Source: Aurantibacter crassamenti (lineage in GTDB: Bacteria > Bacteroidota > Bacteroidia > Flavobacteriales > Flavobacteriaceae). Taken from it: a stretch of DNA of 64,000 nt. Below the pieces are notes generated by a model. The model did not search any database, was not told the origin of the DNA, and saw nothing but the letters and a program-made list of their open reading frames with translations. Below are positions 7,635 to 15,458 of the stretch, piece after piece (position 1 is the stretch's first letter; every line of letters starts with the position of its first letter). The position numbers were made by a program, and so were the translations under genes. Location: assembly GCF_016811105.1 (NCBI RefSeq), contig NZ_JAFBGM010000001.1:248001-312000 (forward strand). Direction: 5' to 3'.

Positions 7635-9215
7635 ATGAAAACTATAAAAAACATAGGATTAGTAATATTCTTAATTGGATTGGGCATTTTTACAGTGCTT
7701 CCTTTAATAGGAAATTTTAAATTAGACCAAACTACGTTTGATCAAATTGTTGCTGACAAAGGGTTTAAAAGCGAACTATTTATTCAGTCGATGCAAACTG
7801 AAGTTGTTGGTAGAGAGTTTAGTGGCATGACAAGCCTCTCCCCAAAAATAGTCGACGCCCTTGAAAAAGCAAACGCACAACACAGAATAAACAAGGAATA
7901 TAAAAAGGTAATTTACACATCGCCACATGATATGGCCTCCCTTATTGGCAAAACTTCAGGCATAGGATTTATAGCTAATAATAAAGGTTTGATGTGGTTT
8001 TTAACTTTCGGACTCGGTATTATTGGTGCCTTACTTTTTATACTACCCAATATTATTCTCCAAGGCAAAAAAGGGATTAAAAATGACGGTATATATCACG
8101 AAAATGCAACAAACAAAGGTTGGGTAGCATGGTTGGTTTTTATCTTTCTGGTAAGCTTTTATTTAGTACTGTATTTTAGACCAGAATTTGCAACAAACTG
8201 GACGTATTTAGTAGACCCTATTAGTGAAAGTTTAAGCGGAAACCCCGCAGGTCATTGGTTTGTTTACGGTTTTATGTATTGCGTTGTTATGACGGTTATG
8301 GCTATTAGAATGTACATAAAATACCGCCATAATGTTTATCAAATGGTACGAACAACTTCGGTATTGTTCTTTCAAATTGTTTTTGCTTTTTTGATTCCTG
8401 AAATCATGACACGACTACAAATGCCGTATTATGATTTTAAGAATGCTTTTCCGTTAGATTATGATTTTTTCTTTCAATGGAATTTAAAATCACTTTTAAA
8501 TAGTGGTGGCATTGGGCTTTTCATTTTAGTTTGGGGTGTTGTGCTTACTTTGGTAATTGTGCCCGTTATGGTCTATTTCTTCGGAAAAAGATGGTATTGT
8601 TCTTGGGTTTGCGGTTGCGGGGGTTTAGCCGAAACATTGGGTGATCCGTACAGACAACATTCAAGTAAATCATTATTCTCATGGAAAATAGAACGTTGGT
8701 TAATTCATGGCGTATTGCTTTTTGCCGTAGTAATGACTGGCATGACTTTGTACAGCTTTTTTGAAGAAACTAGTACAGTTTTAGGAATTAAAACACAAAG
8801 CATTCAAAACACATATAGTTTAGCTATTGGTTCCGTTTTTGCCGGAGTAATCGGAACTGGGTTCTACCCTATTTTCGGAAACAGAGTCTGGTGCCGTTTT
8901 GGTTGTCCGCTTGCTGCCTATTTAGGATTTGTACAACGATTTAAATCACGTTTTAGAATAACCACCAATGGCGGTCAATGCATTTCATGTGGCAATTGTT
9001 CAACCTATTGTGAGCAGGGTATTGATGTTCGTGCCTATGCCCAAAAAGGCGAAAACATTATTCGATCAAGCTGTGTAGGTTGTGGCATATGTTCAGCCGT
9101 TTGCCCACGTGGTGTTTTAAAATTAGAAAACGGGCCTGAGGAGGGTCGCATAAATCCAACTGAAGTTTTATTAGGTAATGATGTTGATTTAATGGATTTA
9201 GTAAATAAAAAGTAA
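7635..9215 (+). CDS. Polytopic 4Fe-4S membrane protein (NapH/NosR/CcoG-like)
   Basis: A 526-residue inner-membrane protein. Helices are visible at about 7-24, 120-143, 163-181, 208-228, 240-256, 291-316, 355-375 and 395-413. A long extracytoplasmic loop (25-118) follows the first helix. Cysteine sets: C322/C326/C328 (WYCSWVCGCG), C420/C424 (WCRFGCP), then two ferredoxin clusters C449-C452-C455-C459 and C480-C483-C486-C490 followed by Pro. The C-terminal half is that of the Fer4_5/NapH group that carries electrons across or along the membrane; the N-terminal loop is unlike CcoG. No cytochrome oxidase, nitrate or N2O reductase genes are nearby, so the terminal acceptor is unknown. It is co-transcribed with the flavoprotein upstream. 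Confidence 0.8.
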   Translation: MKTIKNIGLVIFLIGLGIFTVLPLIGNFKLDQTTFDQIVADKGFKSELFIQSMQTEVVGREFSGMTSLSPKIVDALEKANAQHRINKEYKKVIYTSPHDMASLIGKTSGIGFIANNKGLMWFLTFGLGIIGALLFILPNIILQGKKGIKNDGIYHENATNKGWVAWLVFIFLVSFYLVLYFRPEFATNWTYLVDPISESLSGNPAGHWFVYGFMYCVVMTVMAIRMYIKYRHNVYQMVRTTSVLFFQIVFAFLIPEIMTRLQMPYYDFKNAFPLDYDFFFQWNLKSLLNSGGIGLFILVWGVVLTLVIVPVMVYFFGKRWYCSWVCGCGGLAETLGDPYRQHSSKSLFSWKIERWLIHGVLLFAVVMTGMTLYSFFEETSTVLGIKTQSIQNTYSLAIGSVFAGVIGTGFYPIFGNRVWCRFGCPLAAYLGFVQRFKSRFRITTNGGQCISCGNCSTYCEQGIDVRAYAQKGENIIRSSCVGCGICSAVCPRGVLKLENGPEEGRINPTEVLLGNDVDLMDLVNKK

Positions 9216-9248
9216 GGCAGAAAATATTGATAACTCAGCTTAGCAATA

Positions 9249-9734
9249 ATGATTCATAAAATATTTATAATAGCGACCATATTATTTTTCTTCGGAAATT
9301 CATCCAAAGAAAATAATCGCTATTACAAAGAATACTATGAAACTGGCAAAAAGAAATCAGAAGGCTGGGTACAAAACGGTGTCAAGTCAGGCTACTGGAA
9401 ATTTTATTACACAAACGGTGCTGTTTCAGAAAAAGGCCACTATAAGAAAGGAAAACGAGTAGAATATTGGTATTTCTATACACCCAACGAAATACTTAGC
9501 AAAGAAGGTCATTATTCAAAAGGGCAAAAATCTGATTGGTGGTTATACTATGATGAATATGGAAGATTAGATTATAAATGTCAATTAAATACTGGCGTTA
9601 AAAACGGTTACTGCCTTCAATATGATAATGGTGAAATAGCTGCTGCCGCAAAATATAATAAGGGTAAGAAAATAAAAGAATGGTATGATTTAAAAAGTTT
9701 CAAACACGAAAATAGATTAACTGATTTACGATAA
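9249..9734 (+). CDS. MORN/YwqK-type repeat protein, secreted
   Basis: A 161-residue protein with an N-terminal hydrophobic signal (IFIIATILFFFGNSSK) followed by five to six MORN-variant repeats, each about 22 residues, of the form GxxxxGxWxxYYxNG (for example VKSGYWKFYYTNGAVSEKGHYKKG). Databases often name such proteins 'toxin-antitoxin system YwqK family antitoxin', but no toxin gene is adjacent and nothing in the sequence shows antitoxin activity. The repeats make an elongated beta-hairpin ladder. It follows the Fe-S protein by 33 bases on the same strand and may be the tail of that operon. A second YwqK-like protein is at 34903. Confidence 0.7.
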   Translation: MIHKIFIIATILFFFGNSSKENNRYYKEYYETGKKKSEGWVQNGVKSGYWKFYYTNGAVSEKGHYKKGKRVEYWYFYTPNEILSKEGHYSKGQKSDWWLYYDEYGRLDYKCQLNTGVKNGYCLQYDNGEIAAAAKYNKGKKIKEWYDLKSFKHENRLTDLR

Positions 9735-9748
9735 TGTTTAAAACCTTC

Positions 9749-9756
9749 TATTTTTG
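9749..9756 (+). promoter_or_regulatory. -7 promoter element of the glycosyltransferase operon
   Basis: TATTTTTG fits TAnnTTTG exactly and sits about 59 bases before the ATG at 9815. It predicts a transcript beginning near 9762 that would cover the three glycosyltransferase genes. No clear -33 TTTG is seen. Confidence 0.5.
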
Positions 9757-9814
9757 CCGCTTTTTTATAATTATAATTTTAGCGTATAAACAGAACCTAT
9801 AATAGGTGCCTTCA

Positions 9815-10510
9815 ATGGAAAACACGATAATAAAAGTCATCATTCCTGCATTTAATGAGGCTGACTCCATTGCGTCGGTTATCAATGAAATTCCTGATAT
9901 TGTTTCTGAAATTATAGTAGTTAACAATAATTCTACAGACAATACAGTTCAAAACGCAACAGAATCAGGAGCTACGGTACTTTCTGAAGCACAAAGAGGT
10001 TATGGTTATGCATGTTTAAAAGGCATGAATTATATCGCAGAACAATCCGAACAACCTGATATTATCGTATTTATCGATGGAGACTATAGTGATTATCCTG
10101 AAGAACTAACAAAGCTTGTAGCCCCAATTATTAATGAAGGTTTTGATTTTGTTATTGGTGCACGAGTTAAGCGATTTAGAGAGGCAGGTAGCATGACGCC
10201 ACAGCAAATATTTGGTAATCAATTGGCTACCAGCTTAATGAAATTGTTTTTCGGGGCAACATTTACTGACCTTGGGCCGTTTAGAGCTATAAGGTATGAT
10301 AAGTTGTTGCAACTTGAGATGGAAGACAAGACTTATGGCTGGACAGTTGAGATGCAATTAAAGGCTCTAAAAAAGAAGCTGACATATACCGAAATACCAG
10401 TGCATTACAAGAAAAGAATTGGTGTTTCAAAAGTATCAGGAACTGTAAAAGGTAGTATATTTGCAGGCATAAAAATCTTGGGTTGGATATTCAAGTATAG
10501 CGTAAAATAA
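9815..10510 (+). CDS. Family 2 glycosyltransferase, DPM1/polyprenyl-phosphate-sugar synthase-like
   Basis: A 231-residue cytoplasmic glycosyltransferase without transmembrane helices. Seen: VIIPAFNEADSIASVI near the N-terminus, VVNNNSTDNT for nucleotide-sugar binding, and IDGDYSDYPEEL carrying the metal-binding Asp motif. Length and motifs fit the short DPM1-like class that moves a hexose from a nucleotide sugar to polyprenyl phosphate. An ATG three codons upstream (9806) is also open; the inner ATG, starting directly at the fold, is preferred. It is followed within 35 bases by a CesA-like transferase and then a multi-helix mannosyltransferase-like protein, so it may make the lipid-linked donor used by the latter (inference). 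Confidence 0.85.
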   Translation: MENTIIKVIIPAFNEADSIASVINEIPDIVSEIIVVNNNSTDNTVQNATESGATVLSEAQRGYGYACLKGMNYIAEQSEQPDIIVFIDGDYSDYPEELTKLVAPIINEGFDFVIGARVKRFREAGSMTPQQIFGNQLATSLMKLFFGATFTDLGPFRAIRYDKLLQLEMEDKTYGWTVEMQLKALKKKLTYTEIPVHYKKRIGVSKVSGTVKGSIFAGIKILGWIFKYSVK

Positions 10511-10515
10511 AACAA

Positions 10516-10533
10516 GATTTTTGTATAAAAATC
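10516..10533. other. AT-rich perfect hairpin between two glycosyltransferase genes
   Basis: GATTTTT, loop GTAT, AAAAATC form a 7-base-pair stem in the 35-base gap. It is too AT-rich and lacks a U-tract, so it is not a clear terminator; it may affect mRNA stability or translation of the next gene. Confidence 0.3.
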
Positions 10534-10545
10534 AGATGAAATATT

Positions 10546-12030
10546 ATGGCATTAATTCTTACATATATCATATTATCCGTCTACAGCATTTCGTTGCTGC
10601 TTATATTCTTTTATAGTCTTGCGCAATTGAACCTTTTGGTCAATTATTTAGGCCATAAGCGCAGAAATCAAACTGCTCCAAAATTTAACCTATTAGACCC
10701 AAAAGAGATTCCGTATGTAACGATACAACTTCCTGTTTATAATGAGGAATATGTAATGGATCGCTTACTTGAAAATATTTCAAAAATAGAATATCCGAAG
10801 AGTAAATTAGAAATTCAAGTGCTTGATGATTCTACTGATGACACTGTAATTGATACTGCTAAGCATGTAAAAGCATTACGTGATACTGGTTTAGACATCA
10901 CGCATATACGTCGTGAAAATCGCCAAGGGTATAAAGCAGGTGCCTTAAAAGAAGGTTTAGAGATTGCAAAAGGTGAGTTTATTGCCATTTTTGATGCAGA
11001 TTTTTTACCAGATAGTGATTGGCTAAAGAAAACAGTAATTTATTTTAAAGACCAAGAAATTGGTGTTGTTCAAACCCGTTGGGGCCATATCAACAGAGAC
11101 TATTCTACATTAACTCGTATTCAAGCTTTTGCTTTGGATGCACATTTTACATTAGAACAAGTTGGTAGAAGCTCAAAAGGGCATTTCATCAATTTTAATG
11201 GTACTGCCGGAATTTGGAGAAAGGAATGTATTCTTGATGCCGGAAACTGGGAAGGTGATACCCTTACTGAGGATCTTGATTTGAGCTATAGAGCGCAATT
11301 AAAAGATTGGAAATTCAAATATTTAGAAGATGTTGAAACTCCAGCAGAATTACCTGTGGTAATAAGTGCAGCCCGTTCACAACAATTTCGCTGGAATAAA
11401 GGTGGTGCAGAAAACTTTAGAAAATCTATTGGTCGCGTACTTTTAGCTAAAAATATATCTTTCAAAACCAAATTTCATGGTGTGATGCATTTATTGAACA
11501 GCTCAATGTTCTTATGTGTATTTCTGGTAGCCCTATTAAGTATACCAGCCATGTACATAAAAGCTATTTTTCCTCATTTAGGATGGGTCTTCACGTTGCT
11601 TCAGTTTTTTGTATTAAGTACTATAATTCTATTCGTATGCTATTGGTTTACGTATAAAAGTATACAAGGCAGCAGTTTTGATAAATTTATTGACTACATA
11701 AAATTGTTCTTTACATTTTTTGCAGTTGCCTTAGGGTTTTCATTGCATAACACTATTGCCGTTTTAGAAGGCCATATGGGCAAACGCAGTGAATTTGTTC
11801 GCACACCAAAATTCAATATCAATAGCATTACAGAAAGTTGGAAGGGCAACAAATATTTAGCTAAAAAACTTTCACCGAATATGATCTTGGAAGCAGCCTT
11901 AATGGTCTATTTCTTATTCGGAATGTACAGTGCTGTGCCATTAAATGATTTCGGACTCTTTCCGTTTCATTTTATGTTGTTCTTAGGTTTTGGGTATGTA
12001 TTTACAAAGTCTTTGACCGCTAGGGCATAA
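10546..12030 (+). CDS. Processive-type family 2 glycosyltransferase, cellulose synthase-like
   Basis: A 494-residue membrane glycosyltransferase. An N-terminal helix (about 3-30) precedes a GT-A domain with LPVYNEEYVMDRLL, LDDSTDDT, FDADFLP (D,D motif), TEDLDLSYRAQ (general base Asp) and QQFRW, the QxxRW motif of processive GT2 enzymes. Four to five helices follow (about 305-330, 340-372, 385-410, 450-490). This is the layout of CesA/CslA and curdlan-type synthases, but the product cannot be read off the sequence. No BcsB/BcsZ partners are nearby, so cellulose is unlikely. It lies in a run of three glycosyltransferase genes and could assemble a polysaccharide or glycolipid headgroup. Confidence 0.85.
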   Translation: MALILTYIILSVYSISLLLIFFYSLAQLNLLVNYLGHKRRNQTAPKFNLLDPKEIPYVTIQLPVYNEEYVMDRLLENISKIEYPKSKLEIQVLDDSTDDTVIDTAKHVKALRDTGLDITHIRRENRQGYKAGALKEGLEIAKGEFIAIFDADFLPDSDWLKKTVIYFKDQEIGVVQTRWGHINRDYSTLTRIQAFALDAHFTLEQVGRSSKGHFINFNGTAGIWRKECILDAGNWEGDTLTEDLDLSYRAQLKDWKFKYLEDVETPAELPVVISAARSQQFRWNKGGAENFRKSIGRVLLAKNISFKTKFHGVMHLLNSSMFLCVFLVALLSIPAMYIKAIFPHLGWVFTLLQFFVLSTIILFVCYWFTYKSIQGSSFDKFIDYIKLFFTFFAVALGFSLHNTIAVLEGHMGKRSEFVRTPKFNINSITESWKGNKYLAKKLSPNMILEAALMVYFLFGMYSAVPLNDFGLFPFHFMLFLGFGYVFTKSLTARA

Positions 12031-12092
12031 ATTTCATACTATTTACTAATAATATTTTCCTATTTTCAGTTATTCAAACCGCCTAAACTGAA

Positions 12093-13481
12093 ATGCAAAA
12101 TAAAGTTATTTCATACACCAAACTTCATAAGGTCCCAATGGTATTGGTTCTATTAAGTTTAGTGTTCTATTTTGTTTTTGCATATCATTTACCACGAACA
12201 GATTTTATAAAGCTGCTAACTCTTTTTGGGGGCCTCTTTTTTCTCTGTTTTAAACTCATTCAATTTGAAAAATGGAATTATAAGTTTCTACTAATCGCAG
12301 GAATACTTTTTCGTTTCATATTTATTTTGGCCGAACCGAATCTCTCACAAGATTATTATCGCTTTATTTGGGATGGTGAATTGGTAAGCAATTTTATCAA
12401 TCCGTATGTATCGTTACCAGACACCTTAATTGAACAAAAAGATTTGGTTATTGCTAATGCCAAAGAACTGTATAACGGAATGGGTGCTTTGAGTGCCCGC
12501 CATTACAGCAACTATCCTCCAATGAATCAGTTGTTATTTGCGTTGTCGGCTTTTTTGGGTGGAAAATCAATACTAGGCACCACAATAGTTATGCGCATTA
12601 TCATCATTTTAGCCGACTTAGGTATTTTCTATTTTGGCAGAAAGCTTTTACGCAACTTAAACCAATCGCCCCATTTAATTTTCTGGTATTTCTTAAACCC
12701 TTTGGTATTAGTAGAATTGACATTAAATCTTCATTTTGAAGGGGTAATGCTATTCTTTTTTCTTTGGGCAATGTATTTACTTTCGGTTAAAAAATGGATA
12801 ACAGCAGCCATACCATATGCCTTAGCTATTCTCGTGAAATTGGTGCCACTTATATTTCTTCCATTGTTTTTAAAATATCTAGGTATCAAAAAAAGTATTA
12901 TATTTTATTTGGTAATTGGCTGTGTTTCTGTTTTGTTGTTACTTCCATTTTACTCCTCAGAATTCATTAATAACTATTCAGAAACAGTAGGCCTTTGGTT
13001 TTCGAATTTCGAATTCAATGCAGGTCTTTATAATCTAATTGAAAAAATTGCCATCTACTACGATCAGAAACCATGGGAGTTTATTAAAAGCTATGGTAAA
13101 ATAGTTCCGTACCTGACAATTTCAATTGTATTTATATTTGCTATTTTAAAGGTCGACAAGCAACTAAAAAACCTACTTGTTGCGATGCTTTGGGTATTAA
13201 GCATCTATTATTTTATGAGCACTACAATTCACCCTTGGTACATAATATTTCTATTACCCTTGTGTATTTTCACTGACTTCCGATTTCCAATTATTTGGTC
13301 TGCAATGGTCGTACTAAGTTACTTTGCGTACTCACAAACTGACTTTAAAGAAAATCTTTGGCTATTGGCCATTGAATATATTTCGGTGATTAGCTTCATG
13401 TGCTACGAAATCATCAAACTAAATAAGCAAAAACCCTTTTTTCGAAAAAATAGAGCTACAAATGTGGTCAACTCAATATAA
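12093..13481 (+). CDS. Polytopic GT-C mannosyltransferase-like protein
   Basis: A 462-residue, strongly hydrophobic protein with about 11-13 helices. Between the second and third helix is LSQDYYRFIWDGELV followed by INPYVSLP, the acidic loop (DxxRFxWDG ... NPY) typical of polyprenol-phosphate-mannose-using GT-C enzymes (GT87/MptB-like group). Such proteins transfer a sugar from a polyprenyl-phosphate carrier on the outer side of the membrane. This matches the DPM1-like gene two places upstream as donor maker. The last codons lie only 4 bases before the promoter box of the arginine operon. The exact family assignment is tentative; membrane character and loop motif are clear. Confidence 0.7.
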   Translation: MQNKVISYTKLHKVPMVLVLLSLVFYFVFAYHLPRTDFIKLLTLFGGLFFLCFKLIQFEKWNYKFLLIAGILFRFIFILAEPNLSQDYYRFIWDGELVSNFINPYVSLPDTLIEQKDLVIANAKELYNGMGALSARHYSNYPPMNQLLFALSAFLGGKSILGTTIVMRIIIILADLGIFYFGRKLLRNLNQSPHLIFWYFLNPLVLVELTLNLHFEGVMLFFFLWAMYLLSVKKWITAAIPYALAILVKLVPLIFLPLFLKYLGIKKSIIFYLVIGCVSVLLLLPFYSSEFINNYSETVGLWFSNFEFNAGLYNLIEKIAIYYDQKPWEFIKSYGKIVPYLTISIVFIFAILKVDKQLKNLLVAMLWVLSIYYFMSTTIHPWYIIFLLPLCIFTDFRFPIIWSAMVVLSYFAYSQTDFKENLWLLAIEYISVISFMCYEIIKLNKQKPFFRKNRATNVVNSI

Positions 13482-13485
13482 TTTG

Positions 13486-13493
13486 TATTTTTG
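13486..13493 (+). promoter_or_regulatory. -7 promoter element of the arginine/proline operon (TATTTTTG)
   Basis: TATTTTTG matches TAnnTTTG and ends 7 bases before the ATG of the leader peptide. Transcription would start at about 13497-13500, leaving a 5' end of zero to four bases, so the leader peptide would be read from a practically leaderless mRNA. No good -33 box is seen. Confidence 0.5.
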
Positions 13494-13500
13494 ATTCTCA

Positions 13501-13569
13501 ATGCAAGAGCAAAATTTCATATTCGCATTCAATACACCGCCGGTAACTCTACGCCGTCGTCGCCCGTAA
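13501..13569 (+). CDS. Arginine-rich leader peptide of the arg/pro operon
   Basis: A 22-codon open frame, ATG to TAA, directly before the arginine operon. The peptide starts MQEQNFIFAF and ends NTPPVTLRRRRP. Four consecutive Arg codons (CGC CGT CGT CGC, 13552-13563) are followed by one Pro codon and stop, and two more Pro codons stand at positions 13-14. Runs of the end-product amino acid in a short peptide just upstream of its biosynthetic genes are the hallmark of ribosome-mediated attenuation. The operon makes both arginine and proline, and the peptide contains both. The stop codon lies in the loop of a small hairpin. What is seen is the peptide and its place; control by ribosome stalling is inferred. 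Confidence 0.8.
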   Translation: MQEQNFIFAFNTPPVTLRRRRP

Positions 13570-13608
13570 GGGTGCATATCTATTATGGAAAAAGGTGAGT
13601 CCATTTCC
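13561..13608 (+). promoter_or_regulatory. Candidate attenuator/leader RNA structures after the Arg codons
   Basis: Two small hairpins can be drawn. The first pairs CGCCC (13561-13565) with GGGTG (13570-13574) around a GTAA loop that holds the leader stop codon. The second pairs GGAAA (13587-13591) with TTTCC (13604-13608), with an inner GG/CC, and covers the start of a second short frame. A T-run occurs only at 13634-13638, too far for a classical terminator, so the switch might act on translation rather than transcription. Confidence 0.4.
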
Positions 13609-13650
13609 GCATTTCGTCAAAACACATTCAGAATTTTTAATTTAAATTAG
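13585..13650 (+). CDS. Possible second upstream short ORF (21 codons)
   Basis: A short frame MEKGESISAF...FNLN runs from an ATG to a TAG that ends 6 bases before the ATG of the acyltransferase gene. Its start codon overlaps the stem of the second leader hairpin. Close spacing to the next gene would allow translational coupling. It may be chance: it carries only two separated Arg codons (CGT and AGA) and no known motif. Confidence 0.3.
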   Translation: MEKGESISAFRQNTFRIFNLN

Positions 13651-13656
13651 GTAGCA

Positions 13657-14271
13657 ATGGATATTGTTATTGCTAACGAGTCACATTTTAAGTACGCCCA
13701 AATTATATGCGATACTATTGCAGAATCTGCACAAGTACGCGGTACGGGTATTGCTAAAAGAACTCCAGAGTACATTAATAAAAAACTTTCAAACGGTAAT
13801 GCTGTTATCGCCCTTGACGGCGATAAATTTGCTGGTTTTTGTTATATCGAAGTTTGGGGACATGAAAAATATGTCGCCAATTCTGGTTTAATTGTGCATC
13901 CTGATTACAGAAATCAGGGCTTAGCTAAAGAAATCAAGAACGAAATTTTCAAGTTGTCAACTAGTAAATTTCCAGATGCCAAGATATTCGGAATTACTAC
14001 CGGACTAGCGGTTATGAAGATTAACTATGAATTAGGTTACAAACCTGTAACTTTTTCAGAGTTAACAGACGACCCTGAATTTTGGAAAGGCTGTCAAACT
14101 TGCAAAAATTTTGATGTTTTAACGAGAACGGAACAAAAGATGTGTCTTTGCACAGGCATGTTATACGATCCCAAAGCGAAAGCAAAACCAGCAAAAAAGC
14201 CAGATAGTAAAGTTTATCAAAAATTAAAAAGTTTAAAGGAAAGTATTTTCCTAAAGAAGAAAGAAAAATGA
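13657..14271 (+). CDS. GNAT acyltransferase, probable first enzyme of arginine synthesis (glutamate N-acyltransferase), with Cys4 tail
   Basis: A 204-residue GNAT-fold protein. Seen: beta-4/alpha-3 acyl-CoA motif RNQGLA (85-90) after GLIVHPDY, and a C-terminal tail with C146, C149, C163 and C165 (CxxC ... CLC) followed by a Lys-rich end. It is the first structural gene of the arginine operon and overlaps argG by the ATGA type. ArgA and ArgJ are absent from the cluster although all later acylated steps are present, so the simplest reading is that this enzyme makes N-acyl-glutamate. In Bacteroidetes the acyl group may be succinyl (known for Bacteroides ArgF'). The Cys cluster could bind zinc or sense redox state. 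Fold is sure; role inferred from context. Confidence 0.75.
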   Translation: MDIVIANESHFKYAQIICDTIAESAQVRGTGIAKRTPEYINKKLSNGNAVIALDGDKFAGFCYIEVWGHEKYVANSGLIVHPDYRNQGLAKEIKNEIFKLSTSKFPDAKIFGITTGLAVMKINYELGYKPVTFSELTDDPEFWKGCQTCKNFDVLTRTEQKMCLCTGMLYDPKAKAKPAKKPDSKVYQKLKSLKESIFLKKKEK

Positions 14272-15458
14272 AAAAATTAGTTTTAGCATATAGTGGTGGG
14301 CTCGATACTTCATATTGCGCCAAATATTTATCAAAAGAAAAAGGATTTGAAGTACATGCTGTAAGTGTAAATACGGGTGGTTTTTCTTCGGAAGAAATTG
14401 CTACTATAAAAGAAAAAGCATTACAACTAGGTGCAACTTCGTACACTTCAATTGATGCCGTACAGACTTTTTATGATAAAGTAGTTAAATATCTCATTTT
14501 TGGTAACGTATTAAAAAACAATACCTACCCACTATCTGTAAGTGCTGAAAGAATTGTACAAGCTATTGAGATTGTAAACTATGCAAAAAGTGTAGGTGCT
14601 AAATATATTGCTCACGGTAGTACTGGTGCAGGTAATGATCAAGTAAGATTTGATATGATATTTCAAATCATTGCTCCTGAAATTACAATAATCACTCCAA
14701 TTAGAGATAATACGCTAGCAAGAGAAGAAGAAATAGCATACTTGAAAGAAAATGGAGTTGATTATTCTTGGGAGAAAGCAAAATACTCAATTAATAGAGG
14801 CTTATGGGGTACTTCAGTTGGTGGTGAAGAAACACTAACTTCAGACAAACCATTACCTGATTCTGCATACCCTAGTCAATTGCAAGAAAAGAACCCATCT
14901 GAAGTAAAACTTACTTTTGAAAAAGGAGAATTAGTAGCTATTGATGGTAAAAAGGATAACCCAGTAGCAAATATTGAAAAGCTAGAAGCCTTAGCTTCTA
15001 CTTACGCAATTGGCAGAGACATTCATGTTGGCGATACTATTATTGGCACCAAGGGTAGAGTTGGTTTTGAAGCTCCTGCCTCTTTAATAATCATAAAAGC
15101 ACACCATTTGTTAGAGAAACACACACTCACAAAATGGCAACAATTTCAGAAAGAGCAGCAAGGCAATTTCTATGGAATGCTTTTACATGAAGGCAACTAT
15201 TTAGATGCCGTAATGCGAAATATTGAAACGTTCTTAACCGACACACAGAAAACAGTTTCTGGTGATGTATTTGTTGGTCTTTATCCTTTTCAATTTAGAC
15301 TACAGGGCATTTCATCTAAACATGATTTAATGACGGATGCTTTTGGAAGTTATGGCGAAGTAAACAAAGGTTGGTCTGCTGATGATGCCAAAGGATTTAT
15401 TAAAATACTTTCAAATTCAGGAAAAATCTATAACCATGTAAATCAAAAGAATGATTAA
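14268..15458 (+). CDS. argG: Argininosuccinate synthase
   Basis: A 396-residue cytoplasmic enzyme joining citrulline and aspartate with ATP to argininosuccinate. Seen: the N-type ATP pyrophosphatase P-loop LAYSGGLDTSYCAKYL (6-21), STGAGNDQVRFD around residue 120, and the substrate loop NRGLWGTSVGGE around 175. Length is normal for the family. Its start codon overlaps the stop of the acyltransferase gene (ATGA), and its own end overlaps argC by 8 bases, so the three genes are translationally coupled. Assignment is firm. Confidence 0.96.
   Translation: MKKLVLAYSGGLDTSYCAKYLSKEKGFEVHAVSVNTGGFSSEEIATIKEKALQLGATSYTSIDAVQTFYDKVVKYLIFGNVLKNNTYPLSVSAERIVQAIEIVNYAKSVGAKYIAHGSTGAGNDQVRFDMIFQIIAPEITIITPIRDNTLAREEEIAYLKENGVDYSWEKAKYSINRGLWGTSVGGEETLTSDKPLPDSAYPSQLQEKNPSEVKLTFEKGELVAIDGKKDNPVANIEKLEALASTYAIGRDIHVGDTIIGTKGRVGFEAPASLIIIKAHHLLEKHTLTKWQQFQKEQQGNFYGMLLHEGNYLDAVMRNIETFLTDTQKTVSGDVFVGLYPFQFRLQGISSKHDLMTDAFGSYGEVNKGWSADDAKGFIKILSNSGKIYNHVNQKND

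Noticed and set aside
9249-9734. Reading the MORN/YwqK proteins (also at 34903) as antitoxins
   Set aside because: No toxin gene adjacent, both are exported; the label comes from database naming only.
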